Source: Shinella zoogloeoides | GTDB taxonomy: Bacteria > Pseudomonadota > Alphaproteobacteria > Rhizobiales > Rhizobiaceae | Assembly (NCBI RefSeq): GCF_022682305.1 | Contig: NZ_CP093530.1 | Coordinates: 1-64,000, forward strand | DNA: 64,000 nucleotides | Reading direction: 5' to 3' | In this document: positions 51,860-61,299 of the stretch, one piece after another | Position numbering within the stretch: position 1 is the first letter of the stretch | Layout of the letters: each line of letters opens with the position of its first letter | The notes under the pieces: generated by a model | Seen by the model: the letters and a program-made list of their open reading frames with translations, nothing else | Databases searched by the model: none | Told to the model about the DNA's origin: nothing | Program-made: the position numbers and the translations under genes

Positions 51860-53458
51860 ATGGATCGCAACGAGGCCAATGAGCGGGAATGGCAGACGGC
51901 GCTTGCACGAGCCGCTGTGCTACGCCGCTTGCCGCAACGACCGAGCCGAGACGAAATCGCCGACGCGATGGCTGAGTTGGGAGTCGGCCGGACGACGCTA
52001 TTTCGCTGGTTGAAGAGTTTCCGGGAAGACGAGCGGATCGCGGTCCTGATCGAACGCAAGCCGGGTCGGCGACCGGGGATCGATGCTTTCGAACCGGAAC
52101 TGAAGGTGCTGGTCGATGAAGCCATCCGGACGTTCTATGCCACGCCGGAACGGCCGAGCCTGACGCGGCTGTGGAAGCGCATCGTCGCCGAGTGTCGGCA
52201 TAGCGGTTTGACGCCGCCAGCGATCAGACGGTTGAAGGCCTATCTTAAGACCTACGATGCGGAAGCGCTGATGCGTCGGCGTGAAGGAAAGGCGCGGACA
52301 GAGGCGCAATTCCTGGCCCTGCCTGGCGAGTTTTCCGCGCAGCATCCACTGCAGATCGTCCAGATCGACCATACCAAGGTCGATGTGACGGTGGTCGATC
52401 CGATTGAACGACAGCCGATCGGCCGACCTATTCTGACGATTGCCATCGATGTCTGCACGCGCATGGTGCTGGGGTTCTACCTCTCCCTGGAGGCACCTTC
52501 GGTGACCTCGGTGGCGCTATGCCTGACGCATGCGATCATTGATAAGACACGCTGGCTTCAGGATCGTGGAATTCCGCTCAAATGGCCAGCGAGCGGCTTG
52601 CCCGAGTGTATCCATGTCGACAACGGCGCCGAATTCCACGCCCGTGCGTTCAAGCGGGGCTGCGACGACCACAACATCGTCGTCTCTTATCGGCCGCCAG
52701 GAACGCCCCGATTTGGCGGCCATGTCGAACGCCTGATTGGCACGATGATGGGGGCGGTGCATCTGCTGCCCGGCACGCACTTCTCCAACGTGCTGGAGCG
52801 GGGCGACTACGATCCCGAGGTGCGGGCCGTGATGACGATGCGTGAGCTCGAGGCCTGGCTGGCGCTGGAGATCATCGCCTACCATACCGACCTGCATCGC
52901 GGCATCGGCCGCCCGCCGGTGGCGGCCTGGAACGAAGCCGTATCGGCGCGGCCTGTGCGGCAGGTGCGTGATCCGCTTGCCTTTCTGATCGATTTTCTGC
53001 CGTTCGAGCCGCGAGTGCTGCGGCGGACCGGCATCCACATCCACAACATCTGCTATTGGTCGGATGGTTTCGCGCCCTGGATCGGCCGGTGCGACGACAA
53101 GGTTCTGGTCAAATATGACCCGAGGGATCTGCACCAGGTGTTCGTCAAGTTGGATGGAAACTATCTGATGGCGCCGACGCGCAATCCCGGACGTCCCGCC
53201 ATCACGCTGTGGGAACAGAAGGCGGCGTTGCGCGTGCAGCGAGCCCGCGGCCGCAGCGAAATCGACGAGGAGACGATCTTCCAGACGATCGCCGCGCAAC
53301 GTGCCTTGGTCGACCATGCGACGCGGGAGACTTTGCAAACGCGCCGACTGCGCGCGCGGCGGGCGCATCTGTTGGCAAAGCCGGCGCTGCCGGCCAGCGC
53401 GCCGGCGGACGAACCGGTGATCGCCTTGCCACATTTTCCAGTGGAGGTATGGGAATGA
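51860..53458 (+). CDS. tniA: TniA transposase, element 1
   Basis: A 532-aa DDE transposase of the Tn5053/Tn7 TnsB-like group. An N-terminal HTH (IADAMAELGVGRTTLFRWLK) precedes the integrase core with QIDHTKVDVTVVD (Asp), HVDNGAEFHARAF (Asp) and GGHVERLIGTMMG (Glu). A Mu-type beta-barrel domain follows. The ATG at 51860 starts the conserved part. The frame extends upstream through the terminal repeats, which is unlikely. It overlaps tniB (ATGA). Confidence 0.92.
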   Translation: MDRNEANEREWQTALARAAVLRRLPQRPSRDEIADAMAELGVGRTTLFRWLKSFREDERIAVLIERKPGRRPGIDAFEPELKVLVDEAIRTFYATPERPSLTRLWKRIVAECRHSGLTPPAIRRLKAYLKTYDAEALMRRREGKARTEAQFLALPGEFSAQHPLQIVQIDHTKVDVTVVDPIERQPIGRPILTIAIDVCTRMVLGFYLSLEAPSVTSVALCLTHAIIDKTRWLQDRGIPLKWPASGLPECIHVDNGAEFHARAFKRGCDDHNIVVSYRPPGTPRFGGHVERLIGTMMGAVHLLPGTHFSNVLERGDYDPEVRAVMTMRELEAWLALEIIAYHTDLHRGIGRPPVAAWNEAVSARPVRQVRDPLAFLIDFLPFEPRVLRRTGIHIHNICYWSDGFAPWIGRCDDKVLVKYDPRDLHQVFVKLDGNYLMAPTRNPGRPAITLWEQKAALRVQRARGRSEIDEETIFQTIAAQRALVDHATRETLQTRRLRARRAHLLAKPALPASAPADEPVIALPHFPVEVWE

Positions 53459-54333
53459 CGGCCTATGCGCACCTCGATCCCGCCGTTCGGGCCCATGTCG
53501 ACCTGCCCGAGCGCGAGCGTATCGAGCATATCCGGGTGGATCGGTGGGTTAATTATCCGCGTGCCCGACAGGCGCTCGACAAGCTCGAGGAACTGCTCTT
53601 GTTTCCCAAACGCGCGCGCATGCCCAATCTGCTGATCTTCGGCGCGTCGGGCATGGGCAAGACAATGATCATCGAGAAGTTCGTACGGGCTCATCCGCCG
53701 CGCTTCGACGAGACCATCGGCATCCATCACCGGCCTGTCATCGCCGTGCAGATGGTCGCCTCACCGGACGAGGGACGTTTTTATCACCGCCTGCTTTCGG
53801 TAATCGGCGCGCCGCCGCCGACGCGCGCTACGCTTGGGCAGCTCGAAACGCAGGCACTGCGACTGCTGCAGGAAATCGCGCCGCGCATGCTGGTTATCGA
53901 CGAGGTCCAGAATCTGATCGCCGGCACCTACCGCGAGCAGCGCCGGATGCTCAATCTGCTGCGCTTCCTCGGCAACGAGTTGCGGATCCCACTGATCTGC
54001 CTCGGCTCGCACGAGGCGCGCGATGCGATCCGGGGCGACGCCCACCTCAACAGCCGCTTCGAGCCCTACGGTCTGCCACCGTGGCGGCACGACGACGACT
54101 TTCACGGGCTGATTGGCGGGCTGCTATGCTCGTTGCCGCTGCGTTTCCCGTCCGAGCTGACGGATAGCGCACTCAAACGGCTCGTGGAGATCAATGGCGG
54201 CATCACGGCCTCGATCTTCCGGATGGTGATTGATCTCGCCACGGACGCCATTCTCACCGGAACCGAACGGATCACGCCGACCGCGATCCTCGATCACCGC
54301 GTTGCCGCGCCGACGACCTTCGCTGCGGCCTGA
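53455..54333 (+). CDS. tniB: TniB ATPase, element 1
   Basis: A 292-aa AAA+ transposition regulator. Walker A FGASGMGKTMII (about residue 60), Walker B RMLVIDEVQNL and FEPYGLPPWRHDDDF are typical TniB/TnsC-like features. It assists target choice with TniA. GGAGGTATGGGA precedes the start inside the tniA stop. Confidence 0.93.
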   Translation: MTAYAHLDPAVRAHVDLPERERIEHIRVDRWVNYPRARQALDKLEELLLFPKRARMPNLLIFGASGMGKTMIIEKFVRAHPPRFDETIGIHHRPVIAVQMVASPDEGRFYHRLLSVIGAPPPTRATLGQLETQALRLLQEIAPRMLVIDEVQNLIAGTYREQRRMLNLLRFLGNELRIPLICLGSHEARDAIRGDAHLNSRFEPYGLPPWRHDDDFHGLIGGLLCSLPLRFPSELTDSALKRLVEINGGITASIFRMVIDLATDAILTGTERITPTAILDHRVAAPTTFAAA

Positions 54334-54339
54334 GCCGTG

Positions 54340-55347
54340 ATGGGGGAGGGGAGGGCGCCGCTGCCGATCGTGCCGCCGCCCTTTCCGGACGAACGGCTGA
54401 GTTCCTGGCTCGAGCGGATCGCCGATGTCTATCTGGTTTCCCGGGAAGGGCTGCAAAGGCATGTCGGCTGGGTTCGGCCCGCGCTGCAGCTCGAGAGGGA
54501 ACCCGTGCAGAACGACCTCAAGCGCATCGCCGCCGCAACGAGCAGTTCGGTCCAACGCCTGCTCGCCATGACCTTCCATGACGCGCCGGCGCGCTATCGC
54601 GACCTCCTTCTCTTGGATTCCCAGGCATTTTGCCCGGGCTGCTCGCGCGGCATGCAACGACCGCAACGTCTCAGATCCTGGGCGTTCGCTTTTTCCTTCT
54701 GGTGCGAGCGACATCGTCAACCGCTTGTCAGCTGCAACACACGCGGCGCCAGTGCTCTGGGCGACTATTGGATCGCCCGTCAGGGTGCGCAAATCCTCCA
54801 TCGCTGGGCAATGGGAGGGGATTCCGACACACTGTCCGTCAGCGCGATTTTATCGTTGCTGCTGTCGCCGGTGCGCGAAGCGTCGCCTGCGGCGCCGTGG
54901 GAACTGGCCGGCTTGCCATTCTCGTGTCAGCACGAGCCATCCATCCGATCGCAGCGCTTCCGACGCCCTGCCTTGACGGTCGTGGTGCCGGAATTCCGGG
55001 TCGCTGTGCCGATCTATGAGCAGCAACTGCCTTCAGCCATCAGCGATTTGCCGGACACGTCAGGGGCGGAGCGGTACGGGCTTGCGATCGGCGTTGCCCG
55101 CGTCCTGCAGGATCCGGCCGACGCCATCGTTCGCATCTTGGAAGCTTCCGACGAGTTCGGCCGAAAGAAAGTCACGGCGCTGATCGACCGGTGGCCGACT
55201 GCAATCCGCAGCGCTGTCGATCGCCGCGCGCCTTGCACCCGCAGGCGAGGGGAGGGCGCAAGAGCAGCGACCAGTCCCCGCGTCAACCGTTCGCGGGTTC
55301 GTGCACCTTCAGCCCGAGATCCCGGGCGCGATCAAGCAGATGCTTGA
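54340..55347 (+). CDS. tniQ: TniQ, element 1
   Basis: A protein of about 335 aa with the TniQ N-terminus (PPFPDERLSSWLERIADVY) and zinc cysteines (FCPGCSRGM and FSFWCERHRQPLVSC). TniQ is needed for transposition targeting. The last 20-odd codons (Arg/Ala-rich) run antisense to a recombinase remnant and may not be native, so the C-terminus could be altered. GTG at 54337 is an alternative start. Confidence 0.85.
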   Translation: MGEGRAPLPIVPPPFPDERLSSWLERIADVYLVSREGLQRHVGWVRPALQLEREPVQNDLKRIAAATSSSVQRLLAMTFHDAPARYRDLLLLDSQAFCPGCSRGMQRPQRLRSWAFAFSFWCERHRQPLVSCNTRGASALGDYWIARQGAQILHRWAMGGDSDTLSVSAILSLLLSPVREASPAAPWELAGLPFSCQHEPSIRSQRFRRPALTVVVPEFRVAVPIYEQQLPSAISDLPDTSGAERYGLAIGVARVLQDPADAIVRILEASDEFGRKKVTALIDRWPTAIRSAVDRRAPCTRRRGEGARAATSPRVNRSRVRAPSARDPGRDQADA

Positions 55348-55614
55348 CCGACGAAGCCGCCCATTTCCAGCCGCCACGCGGGGCCCGTTCGCGCATCGCC
55401 TCGAGTTGCGCCGCGATCGCCCGCAGGCTGAGATGCGGGTCGGCGGTCGCAATACCGGCAACGAGCCTCACCAATCGATCTCGGGCGGCCGCCGCGGGGC
55501 GCGCTGAACAAGCTCGGGCTCGGCGAGGCCCTCGTGCACCAGGCGGCGCACCGATCGGCGCAGGCGCTCGACGGTCCATTTCTGGCCGCGGCTGTGAGTT
55601 TTATCGACCTTCAC
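55283..55614 (-). pseudogene. C-terminal remnant of a serine recombinase
   Basis: Two short overlapping frames read VKVDKTHSRGQKWTVERLRR ... ending at 55468, and then, shifted, LVRLVAGIATADPHLSLRAI ... RERAPRGGWKWAASSVKHLLDRA to 55283. Together they resemble the C-terminal DNA-binding end of large serine recombinases. The catalytic N-terminal domain is missing. The frames join in GTGA, so a frameshift or a coupled pair are both possible. Confidence 0.5.
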
Positions 55615-55807
55615 AGAAGGCCGTGGAGTGGATTTCCGGGGCTGCGATGATCCAGCGGTCGGAAAACGCGGGAAAACGCGTCCTTGGCCTTCTGTGGCCG
55701 AAACACTGCAAAACAGGCTGTTTTGGTCCGGAGAGCACGATGGACAGCGCCAAGCGTGGTGAATGCTGGATTTAATCGCCTTCCGACCACCGGTTGGAGC
55801 GGAAATC

Positions 55808-55943
55808 ATGAGACTACGTGAATTCGGACCGGAAATCGTGGGACTACGTGACAAACCAACGTTACATCCGGTCGACGTAACGGCCACAATAAATACAATA
55901 GCTTAGTGGAAACAGGCCCAGGAACTCTGCGCGTAGTCCCGTG
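55808..55943 (+). repeat. TniA-binding-type repeats, right end
   Basis: ATGAGACTACGTG (55808), GTGGGACTACGTG (55838) and, inverted, GCGTAGTCCCGTG (55931). They match the left-end repeats of element 1. Confidence 0.6.
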
Positions 55944-56017
55944 AAAACCGACTCGAAAAGGCGGCGAATCCCACGATTTCCGGTCTGCTGACAACCGGCG
56001 ATAAAACACGAGCGACA

Positions 56018-56022
56018 TGCCG
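56018..56022. repeat. target duplication of transposon 2, left
   Basis: TGCCG, identical to 60205-60209. Directly to its left, 56010-56017 (CGAGCGACA-type end) copies the right terminal sequence of transposon 2. Confidence 0.75.
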
Positions 56023-56157
56023 TGTCCTCCGCATTTAATCAACGGACAGTAACTGACTGATATGTCCGAATCAGGCCCGAGGTTTATGGACGGATTCTAG
56101 CCGAATCAGCGGAATTTTCGTAGTATTCAGCCGGACGAACTTTGCAGCGAGGTAGCT

Positions 56158-57813
56158 GTGGTTCATGTGCCTGACAGGAATATTGTCGATGACGCTGTCT
56201 GGAGCGAGGCAGTTGCAAGAGAGACTGTGATCCGAAGGCTGGTGTCTCTCGCGCACCCCAGCCGTTCTGATTTCCTCCGCGCATGCCGTGAGCTCGGACT
56301 TCGGCGCACCCGGCTGTATGAACTGCTCAGGGCGTATCGCGAGGATCCGGTTACGAGTTCACTGCTGCCGCAGCCGGCAGGAACGCGACGCGGCAGTCGG
56401 CGGCTTCCGGACGAGACCGAAGCCGTGATTGCCGAGGCGGTACGGGATTTCTACGAGACGCGTCAGAAGCCGAGCATCAACCAGTTGCTCAAGGAGATTC
56501 GCAGGCTTTGCCGCGTGCGTGGCGTGCGGGCGCCGTCCTGGCACGCCGTGAAGGCGCGCGTTGCTGCCCTGGAGCCAGCCGAACTTACCGGGGCGAGGCA
56601 TGGCCCGAAAGCAGCCCGTGACCGCTTCCGGCCTGTTCCCGGGCAATACGAGGCCGAGTGCGTTTTCGGCGTTGTCCAGATCGACCATACGCTGGCTGAT
56701 ATCATCGTCGTCGATCGTCAATATAGAAAGCCGCTCCAGAGGCCGTGGCTGACGCTCGCCATCGACGTCGCAAGCCGCATGATCGCGGGTTTCTACCTGA
56801 CGCTCGAGGCACCGTCGACGATTTCCGTCGCGCTCGCGATCCAGCATTGCGTGCAGCCAAAAGAGGCATGGCTTGCCGGGCTGGGCATCAGCGCCGAGTG
56901 GCCGGTCTCCGGGTTTCCCGATGCGATCCATCTCGACAACGCCAAGGAATTCCGTTCCCGCACGCTGAAGCGCGGCGCCCAAGAGTATGGCATAGAGCTC
57001 ATCCACCGCCCGGCCGCCACACCGCACTATGGCGGCCATATCGAACGGCTGATCGGCACCATGATGGGCGCCATTCATCTTCTGCCGGGCACGACCTTCA
57101 GCGACATCGACGAGCGGGGCGACTACGATTCAGCCGCGAGGGCGGCGATGACGCTGGATGAACTGGAGCGCTGGTTAGCACTCGAGATTACCCGTTATCA
57201 CGCCGATCGGCATGGGGCCTTGGGGATTCCGCCGCTTTCGGCGTGGTGTGAAGCTGTGGCGAGGCGTGTCCGGCCTGTCCGGCAGCCCCAGGATCTTGCT
57301 GGCTTCATGATCGATTTCCTGCCGAGCGTCGACCGGCTGGTGCGACGAGACGGCATTCACCTGTTCGGTTTCCGTTATTGGGATGACGTGCTGAGCATCT
57401 GGGCTGGCCGGCTTGATCGGTCGCTGCGTGTTTCCTACGATCCGCGAGACCTCTCGACGATTTTCGTGCGGGGTCCCAACGGTGCGCAATGGCCGATCCG
57501 CTTTGCCGATTTGCGGCGCCCGCCGATCACGCTCGGCGAGCACCGGCGTGCCCGGGCAGCTTTGCGTGAGCGCGGCCTGGCGCTTGTCGACGAGCAACTG
57601 ATCTTCGAGACGATCGAGGCGCAGCGCGCGTTGGTTGATGACGCGGTCCGGCGCACTAAAGCAGCGCGTCAGCTGGCGGAGAAACGCAGCCGCGCGCTTG
57701 ATGCTGCCACGCCAAACAGATCGCCTGCTGCCGCCGAGCCGCTGCAAGCTGATGACGACCGGCCGATCGATTGGAGTAAGGTGCCGATCTTTCCCGTCGA
57801 GGAGTGGTCGTGA
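56158..57813 (+). CDS. tniA: TniA transposase, element 2
   Basis: A 551-aa DDE transposase. VVQIDHTLADIIVVD (Asp), HLDNAKEFRSRTL (Asp) and YGGHIERLIGTMMGAIHLLPGT (Glu) form the catalytic core. It is recognisably related to the element 1 TniA but diverged throughout, so the two elements are not recent duplicates. GTG start with GCGAGGTAGCT upstream. It overlaps tniB (GTGA). Confidence 0.92.
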   Translation: MVHVPDRNIVDDAVWSEAVARETVIRRLVSLAHPSRSDFLRACRELGLRRTRLYELLRAYREDPVTSSLLPQPAGTRRGSRRLPDETEAVIAEAVRDFYETRQKPSINQLLKEIRRLCRVRGVRAPSWHAVKARVAALEPAELTGARHGPKAARDRFRPVPGQYEAECVFGVVQIDHTLADIIVVDRQYRKPLQRPWLTLAIDVASRMIAGFYLTLEAPSTISVALAIQHCVQPKEAWLAGLGISAEWPVSGFPDAIHLDNAKEFRSRTLKRGAQEYGIELIHRPAATPHYGGHIERLIGTMMGAIHLLPGTTFSDIDERGDYDSAARAAMTLDELERWLALEITRYHADRHGALGIPPLSAWCEAVARRVRPVRQPQDLAGFMIDFLPSVDRLVRRDGIHLFGFRYWDDVLSIWAGRLDRSLRVSYDPRDLSTIFVRGPNGAQWPIRFADLRRPPITLGEHRRARAALRERGLALVDEQLIFETIEAQRALVDDAVRRTKAARQLAEKRSRALDAATPNRSPAAAEPLQADDDRPIDWSKVPIFPVEEWS

Positions 57814-58742
57814 GAGAGGAGGGGACCTACGAACATCTTGACGACCGCTACCGCCGCTACGCCGCGCTGTCCGACGATGAGCGCATTGCCTGGATCAAGG
57901 CAGACCGCTGGATCGGCTTCGATCAGGCTGAAGCCGCAATTGCCCGTCTGAACGCGTTGCTCGCCTATCCGCCGCGGGACCGCATGCCTTGCCTTCTGGT
58001 CTATGGCGACACTGGCATGGGCAAGACCAAGATCATTCGCAAATTCCAGCGTTCGCATCCGGCCACGTTCTGCCAGGCAACCGGCGTAACCAAGAGGCCT
58101 GTCGTCGTAGCGCAGGTGCCCTCGGAGCCGGTCGAGCGGGATCTTTATCGGGAATTACTGGCAAGCCTTGAGGCTCCCGCGCTCATTGGCGGCACCCTTG
58201 CGCGCGAGAAAGATATCTGCCGCTCGTTGCTGCGCACCGTCGGCGCCAGGATGATTGTGCTCGATGAGGTCAACGGCATGCTGGCTGGCACCTATCGGCA
58301 GCAGCGGATTTTTCTGAACGCACTGCGGTTTCTCGCCAACGACCTAAAGGTGCCGCTTGTCTGCGCCGGGACCGATCTGGCGCGGCAGGCATTGCTGACC
58401 GACGCACAGCTTGCCGAGCGCTTCGAAGCGTTTCATCTCAAGCCATGGAAGAACGATCACGTCTTTGCGGCTCTGTTGAAGAGCCTGACTCGCATCCTGC
58501 CATTGCGCGCTTCCTCCGATCTCGAAAGCGACGCGGTACGCGAGCGAATCCATGTGCTTACCAGTGGTGTCACCGCGCGGATTCTCCGGCTGATCGAAAC
58601 GGCAGCCGAGGAAGCTATCCGTTCGGGGAAGGAGCGGCTCGACCTGACGAGCTTCGGCGACAATCTGGTTCTGCCCCTCGTTTCGATGACGCAGTCCGTC
58701 GAACGACGCGCGTCTCGCAGGCCGCAACAGGTGGGTGCATGA
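57810..58742 (+). CDS. tniB: TniB ATPase, element 2
   Basis: A 310-aa AAA+ protein with Walker A YGDTGMGKTKII (about residue 65), Walker B RMIVLDEVNGML and FEAFHLKPWKNDHVF. GTG start coupled to tniA, and ATGA overlap with tniQ. Confidence 0.92.
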   Translation: MREEGTYEHLDDRYRRYAALSDDERIAWIKADRWIGFDQAEAAIARLNALLAYPPRDRMPCLLVYGDTGMGKTKIIRKFQRSHPATFCQATGVTKRPVVVAQVPSEPVERDLYRELLASLEAPALIGGTLAREKDICRSLLRTVGARMIVLDEVNGMLAGTYRQQRIFLNALRFLANDLKVPLVCAGTDLARQALLTDAQLAERFEAFHLKPWKNDHVFAALLKSLTRILPLRASSDLESDAVRERIHVLTSGVTARILRLIETAAEEAIRSGKERLDLTSFGDNLVLPLVSMTQSVERRASRRPQQVGA

Positions 58743-59863
58743 CGGCCCGCCGTCTACCCGTGGCACCGCGACCCTATCGTGGCGAACTGCTATCGTCGTG
58801 GCTTGCACGAGTAGCCTGTCGCTACGGTCTTACGCATCAAGCACTCGCCGGCTGGATGACCGATGGTGGGGAGAGTCTTTCGCCAATTCAGTCCGTCGAT
58901 GATCGGCTGCCGGCCTCCGAACAAGTTCGACAATGGGCCCGGAGCTGCGGTGTCGACCCAGGGCGGCTGCTCCGATTATCCTTGAGCCGGCGGCATCCGC
59001 AACGCCCAAATTCCTGGTACGTGAGCAGAGGGCCGGAATGGGCGCCTTCAGCAACGATCGGGTCCCCAGCCGTCTGCCTTGCCTGTTTAGCGGCCGATTA
59101 CACAGCCGATCGCGATTCGTGGCTACGGGCTGACTGGGTGCTCGCCGAGCACTGCATCTGCCCCAAGCATGGCCATCTTCTTCGCGATCGCTGCCTCGGA
59201 TGTGGTCACCGTCTCTCCGTTGCGTTCCGCCTGCGAGAAGGGCATGCACGCGCGGTCTGCAGCCGGTGCGAAGCGCTTCTTATCGATAGGGGAGGGGAGG
59301 GTGGCCCGCCGCGGGATGTGGCTCTGATCGAAACGGCGCTATCGATCCAGCAGCTGGTTGCACAAAGCGTGGACGGCGACAGTCGCGGGCGTGAACGGCT
59401 CGGGCAGGCGCTGGCGACGCTCTGGGCACCACTCGATCAGCCGGCGGCGGCGCGGCCGGCTTTGGCGCTCTGGTTAAACGAAGCAGGCTGGCGATGCCCC
59501 TACGAGGTTCGCCATGCCGTCGGCGCGGCGGCGCCGCTCGGCCAGTTGCCGGTAGGCTGGCGCTTCGTTACTCTGCTTGCTCTGAATGATGTATTCGGTG
59601 CCAACCCGGATGGGGTCGCTACAAACTCGCAAGTCGCCATTCGTCTGACGCGTCGCGCAGCATCGCGGCGGATGCGCGCCACGCCACCGCCGCCCCATGG
59701 AATGGCCACCGGTCCATTGCCGCGCAGTTCGGCTGAATATGAGCGTTTAGCCAATCAGATCCTGGCGGACCCAAGGTGGACCGCCGCACAACGCCTACCG
59801 CAGCGCAAACGCGACGGGACTCGTGCAAGGCTAATCGATGCAGCGCTTTCCAGGAAGGGGTGA
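58739..59863 (+). CDS. tniQ: TniQ, element 2
   Basis: A 374-aa TniQ. N-terminal PRPYRGELLSSWLARVACRYG is the TniQ domain. Zinc ligands lie in VCLACLAADY, HCICPKHGHLLRDRCLGCGH and AVCSRCEALL, more complete than in element 1. The C-terminal basic tail is native-looking. It is the last gene of the element. Confidence 0.92.
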   Translation: MTARRLPVAPRPYRGELLSSWLARVACRYGLTHQALAGWMTDGGESLSPIQSVDDRLPASEQVRQWARSCGVDPGRLLRLSLSRRHPQRPNSWYVSRGPEWAPSATIGSPAVCLACLAADYTADRDSWLRADWVLAEHCICPKHGHLLRDRCLGCGHRLSVAFRLREGHARAVCSRCEALLIDRGGEGGPPRDVALIETALSIQQLVAQSVDGDSRGRERLGQALATLWAPLDQPAAARPALALWLNEAGWRCPYEVRHAVGAAAPLGQLPVGWRFVTLLALNDVFGANPDGVATNSQVAIRLTRRAASRRMRATPPPPHGMATGPLPRSSAEYERLANQILADPRWTAAQRLPQRKRDGTRARLIDAALSRKG

Positions 59864-60204
59864 CCTGCGGTCGCCGCCAGAGACGGACAGAAAGCACGAA
59901 AAATTCAGGTCACACAGAGGGCCATGGAGCGCGTTTCGATGACCAGTATGAGTTGTTGATCGTCCGACGCAAAAAGCCGCTGCACGGGCTTCTCTGGCCG
60001 AAATCGGCGATTTTTCGGAAGAGGGCGCCTGCGAGCGCCCGGTCAGTTGCGGCGACCGCCGTCGATGCCGGTCGGGATAGCGTGCGAGGTACCGGATCGC
60101 TGCTGTCCACTGATCAAGCGCACAACCAATCCGCCCAATGAACGCGAATTTCGACGCCGAGGGACGCCAAAAACGGGCCGTCCGGCGGTCAAATGCGAGC
60201 GACA
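59864..60204 (+). other. right end of transposon 2, no gene seen
   Basis: No supported ORF on either strand. A short stretch near 59988 (CTTCTCTGGCCGAAA) resembles 55686 (CTTCTGTGGCCGAAA) at the matching place in element 1. Confidence 0.4.
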
Positions 60205-60209
60205 TGCCG
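60205..60209. repeat. target duplication of transposon 2, right
   Basis: TGCCG, identical to 56018-56022. Confidence 0.75.
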
Positions 60210-60337
60210 CCTTTCCCTATAAATGAGAAAAACAAACGATAAGGCAACGTTATCCATCATTTTGTGCGCAAGACAAGCCGTGCGGTTAATGCGCAAAAGT
60301 CTGGTATAATCCGCACAATTGGCCTAGGATGCCGGTC

Positions 60338-61299
60338 ATGGATTCGCCCGTTTCCGCCCCGACGTTCACGGCTGCCTTGCCTAGCTGGACCCTGCCGCGC
60401 GGCCGCGAGCCGGACGAACTTGCCGCCGCTTTCTCCGCCGGCATCGCCTTGAAATCGCTGGATGATCTCATTCGCTCCGAACCCGTCTGGGCCGGCTGCT
60501 GGCGCGCGCGCCAGGCCCTCAAATGTGCTGCCGTCGCGGTCCGGCTGATGGGGCGCAGCGAGGACGAGTCCGCCTTGCGCGACGCCGTTTGTTGACGACC
60601 GCCGGCGACGATCCCGGCCCGGCCGGAAAGGTGTTTTTGGCCACCAAAAGGCTTTCCACCCGAAAACCCGCCTTTTCCTCGAAAGCGGTGGCCGAGCTTG
60701 CCGATCTATTGGGGCTTGCCTGGGACGATCGGCTCACCGCGGTGGTCGACCATGCCGACGATGCGCTGCAATCGGGCCGCCCGGCGCCTCTTGCCGCGGC
60801 GGACTCGGTCACGGCCCTACATGCCGTGCGGCCGGATGCCGAACCGCTCGGCTGGATGCTGGCCGATCTGCTGATCGCGGCGCAGCTGAAATGGGATTGT
60901 GCCATGCCGCTGCTGATGGCCGAGCGCTATGGGCCGGCCTTCAAGACGCTTGGGGGCAGGGGGCGTGTCCGTCCGGGGGAAGCTGCCTTTGCCCGGGCCG
61001 TCTGCCTTGCCCTCGTTGAAGGGATAGGATCGGCCCTGCGCACCGCCGGCGAGATTGCTCGGCGGGCCGGGACGCTGCGCACCGCGGCGTCAAAGGTTCG
61101 CACGAGGGGCGCCGGCGCCGTCATCCAAGCGCTTCTCGATCAGGACGCCGTCGCCGCCTCGGCGCCTGGCAGCAATCTCTCGCGCTGGGCGGCGACCCCG
61201 GCTGTTCGACCGGCTGGGCCGCGGACCACGTCCTGGCGCAAACTAGGCGACCACCTTGCGACGGACGTATCGCGTTTCAATGTGGCACATGGCCGATGA
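60338..61299 (+). pseudogene. DUF1403 family gene, frameshifted
   Basis: The first part (PSWTLPRGREPDELAAAFSAG, WRARQALKCAAVAVRLMGRSEDESALRDAV) and the second (LLTTAGDDPGPAGKVFLATK, PDAEPLGWMLADLLIAAQLKW, VRPGEAAFARAVCLAL, KVRTRGAGAVIQALLDQDAV) are consecutive pieces of one DUF1403 protein in different frames. A single base loss near 60590 (GTTTGTTG for an expected GTTCTGTTG) explains the break. A second shift is likely near 61190, where LSRWAAT continues as RLFDRL in another frame. A TATAAT box at 60305 lies upstream. Confidence 0.75.

Larger units (their letters stand above)
51704..55993 (+). mobile_element. Tn5053/Tn402-like transposon 1
   Basis: Left end TGTCAGTTGACCGG at 51704 and, read inward from 55993, TGTCAGCAGACCGG share 12 of 14 positions. 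The interior has tniA-tniB-tniQ and a recombinase remnant. GGGACTACGT-type repeats cluster inside both ends. Flanks do not show a matching 5-bp duplication (CCGGA against ACCGG), so one side may have been rearranged. Confidence 0.7.
56023..60204 (+). mobile_element. Tn5053/Tn402-like transposon 2
   Basis: Left end TGTCCTCCGCATTTAATCAA at 56023 and, read inward from 60204, TGTCGCTCGCATTTGACCGC match at most positions and continue with CGGAC. The element is flanked by the exact 5-bp duplication TGCCG, the size made by this family. The only genes are tniA, tniB and tniQ. No resolvase or cargo is seen. Confidence 0.8.

Noticed and set aside
51704..60204. CRISPR-associated (Tn7-like) transposon
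   Set aside because: tniABQ are present, but no cas genes, repeats or guide-like sequences are nearby. The pattern is that of ordinary Tn5053/Tn402 relatives.
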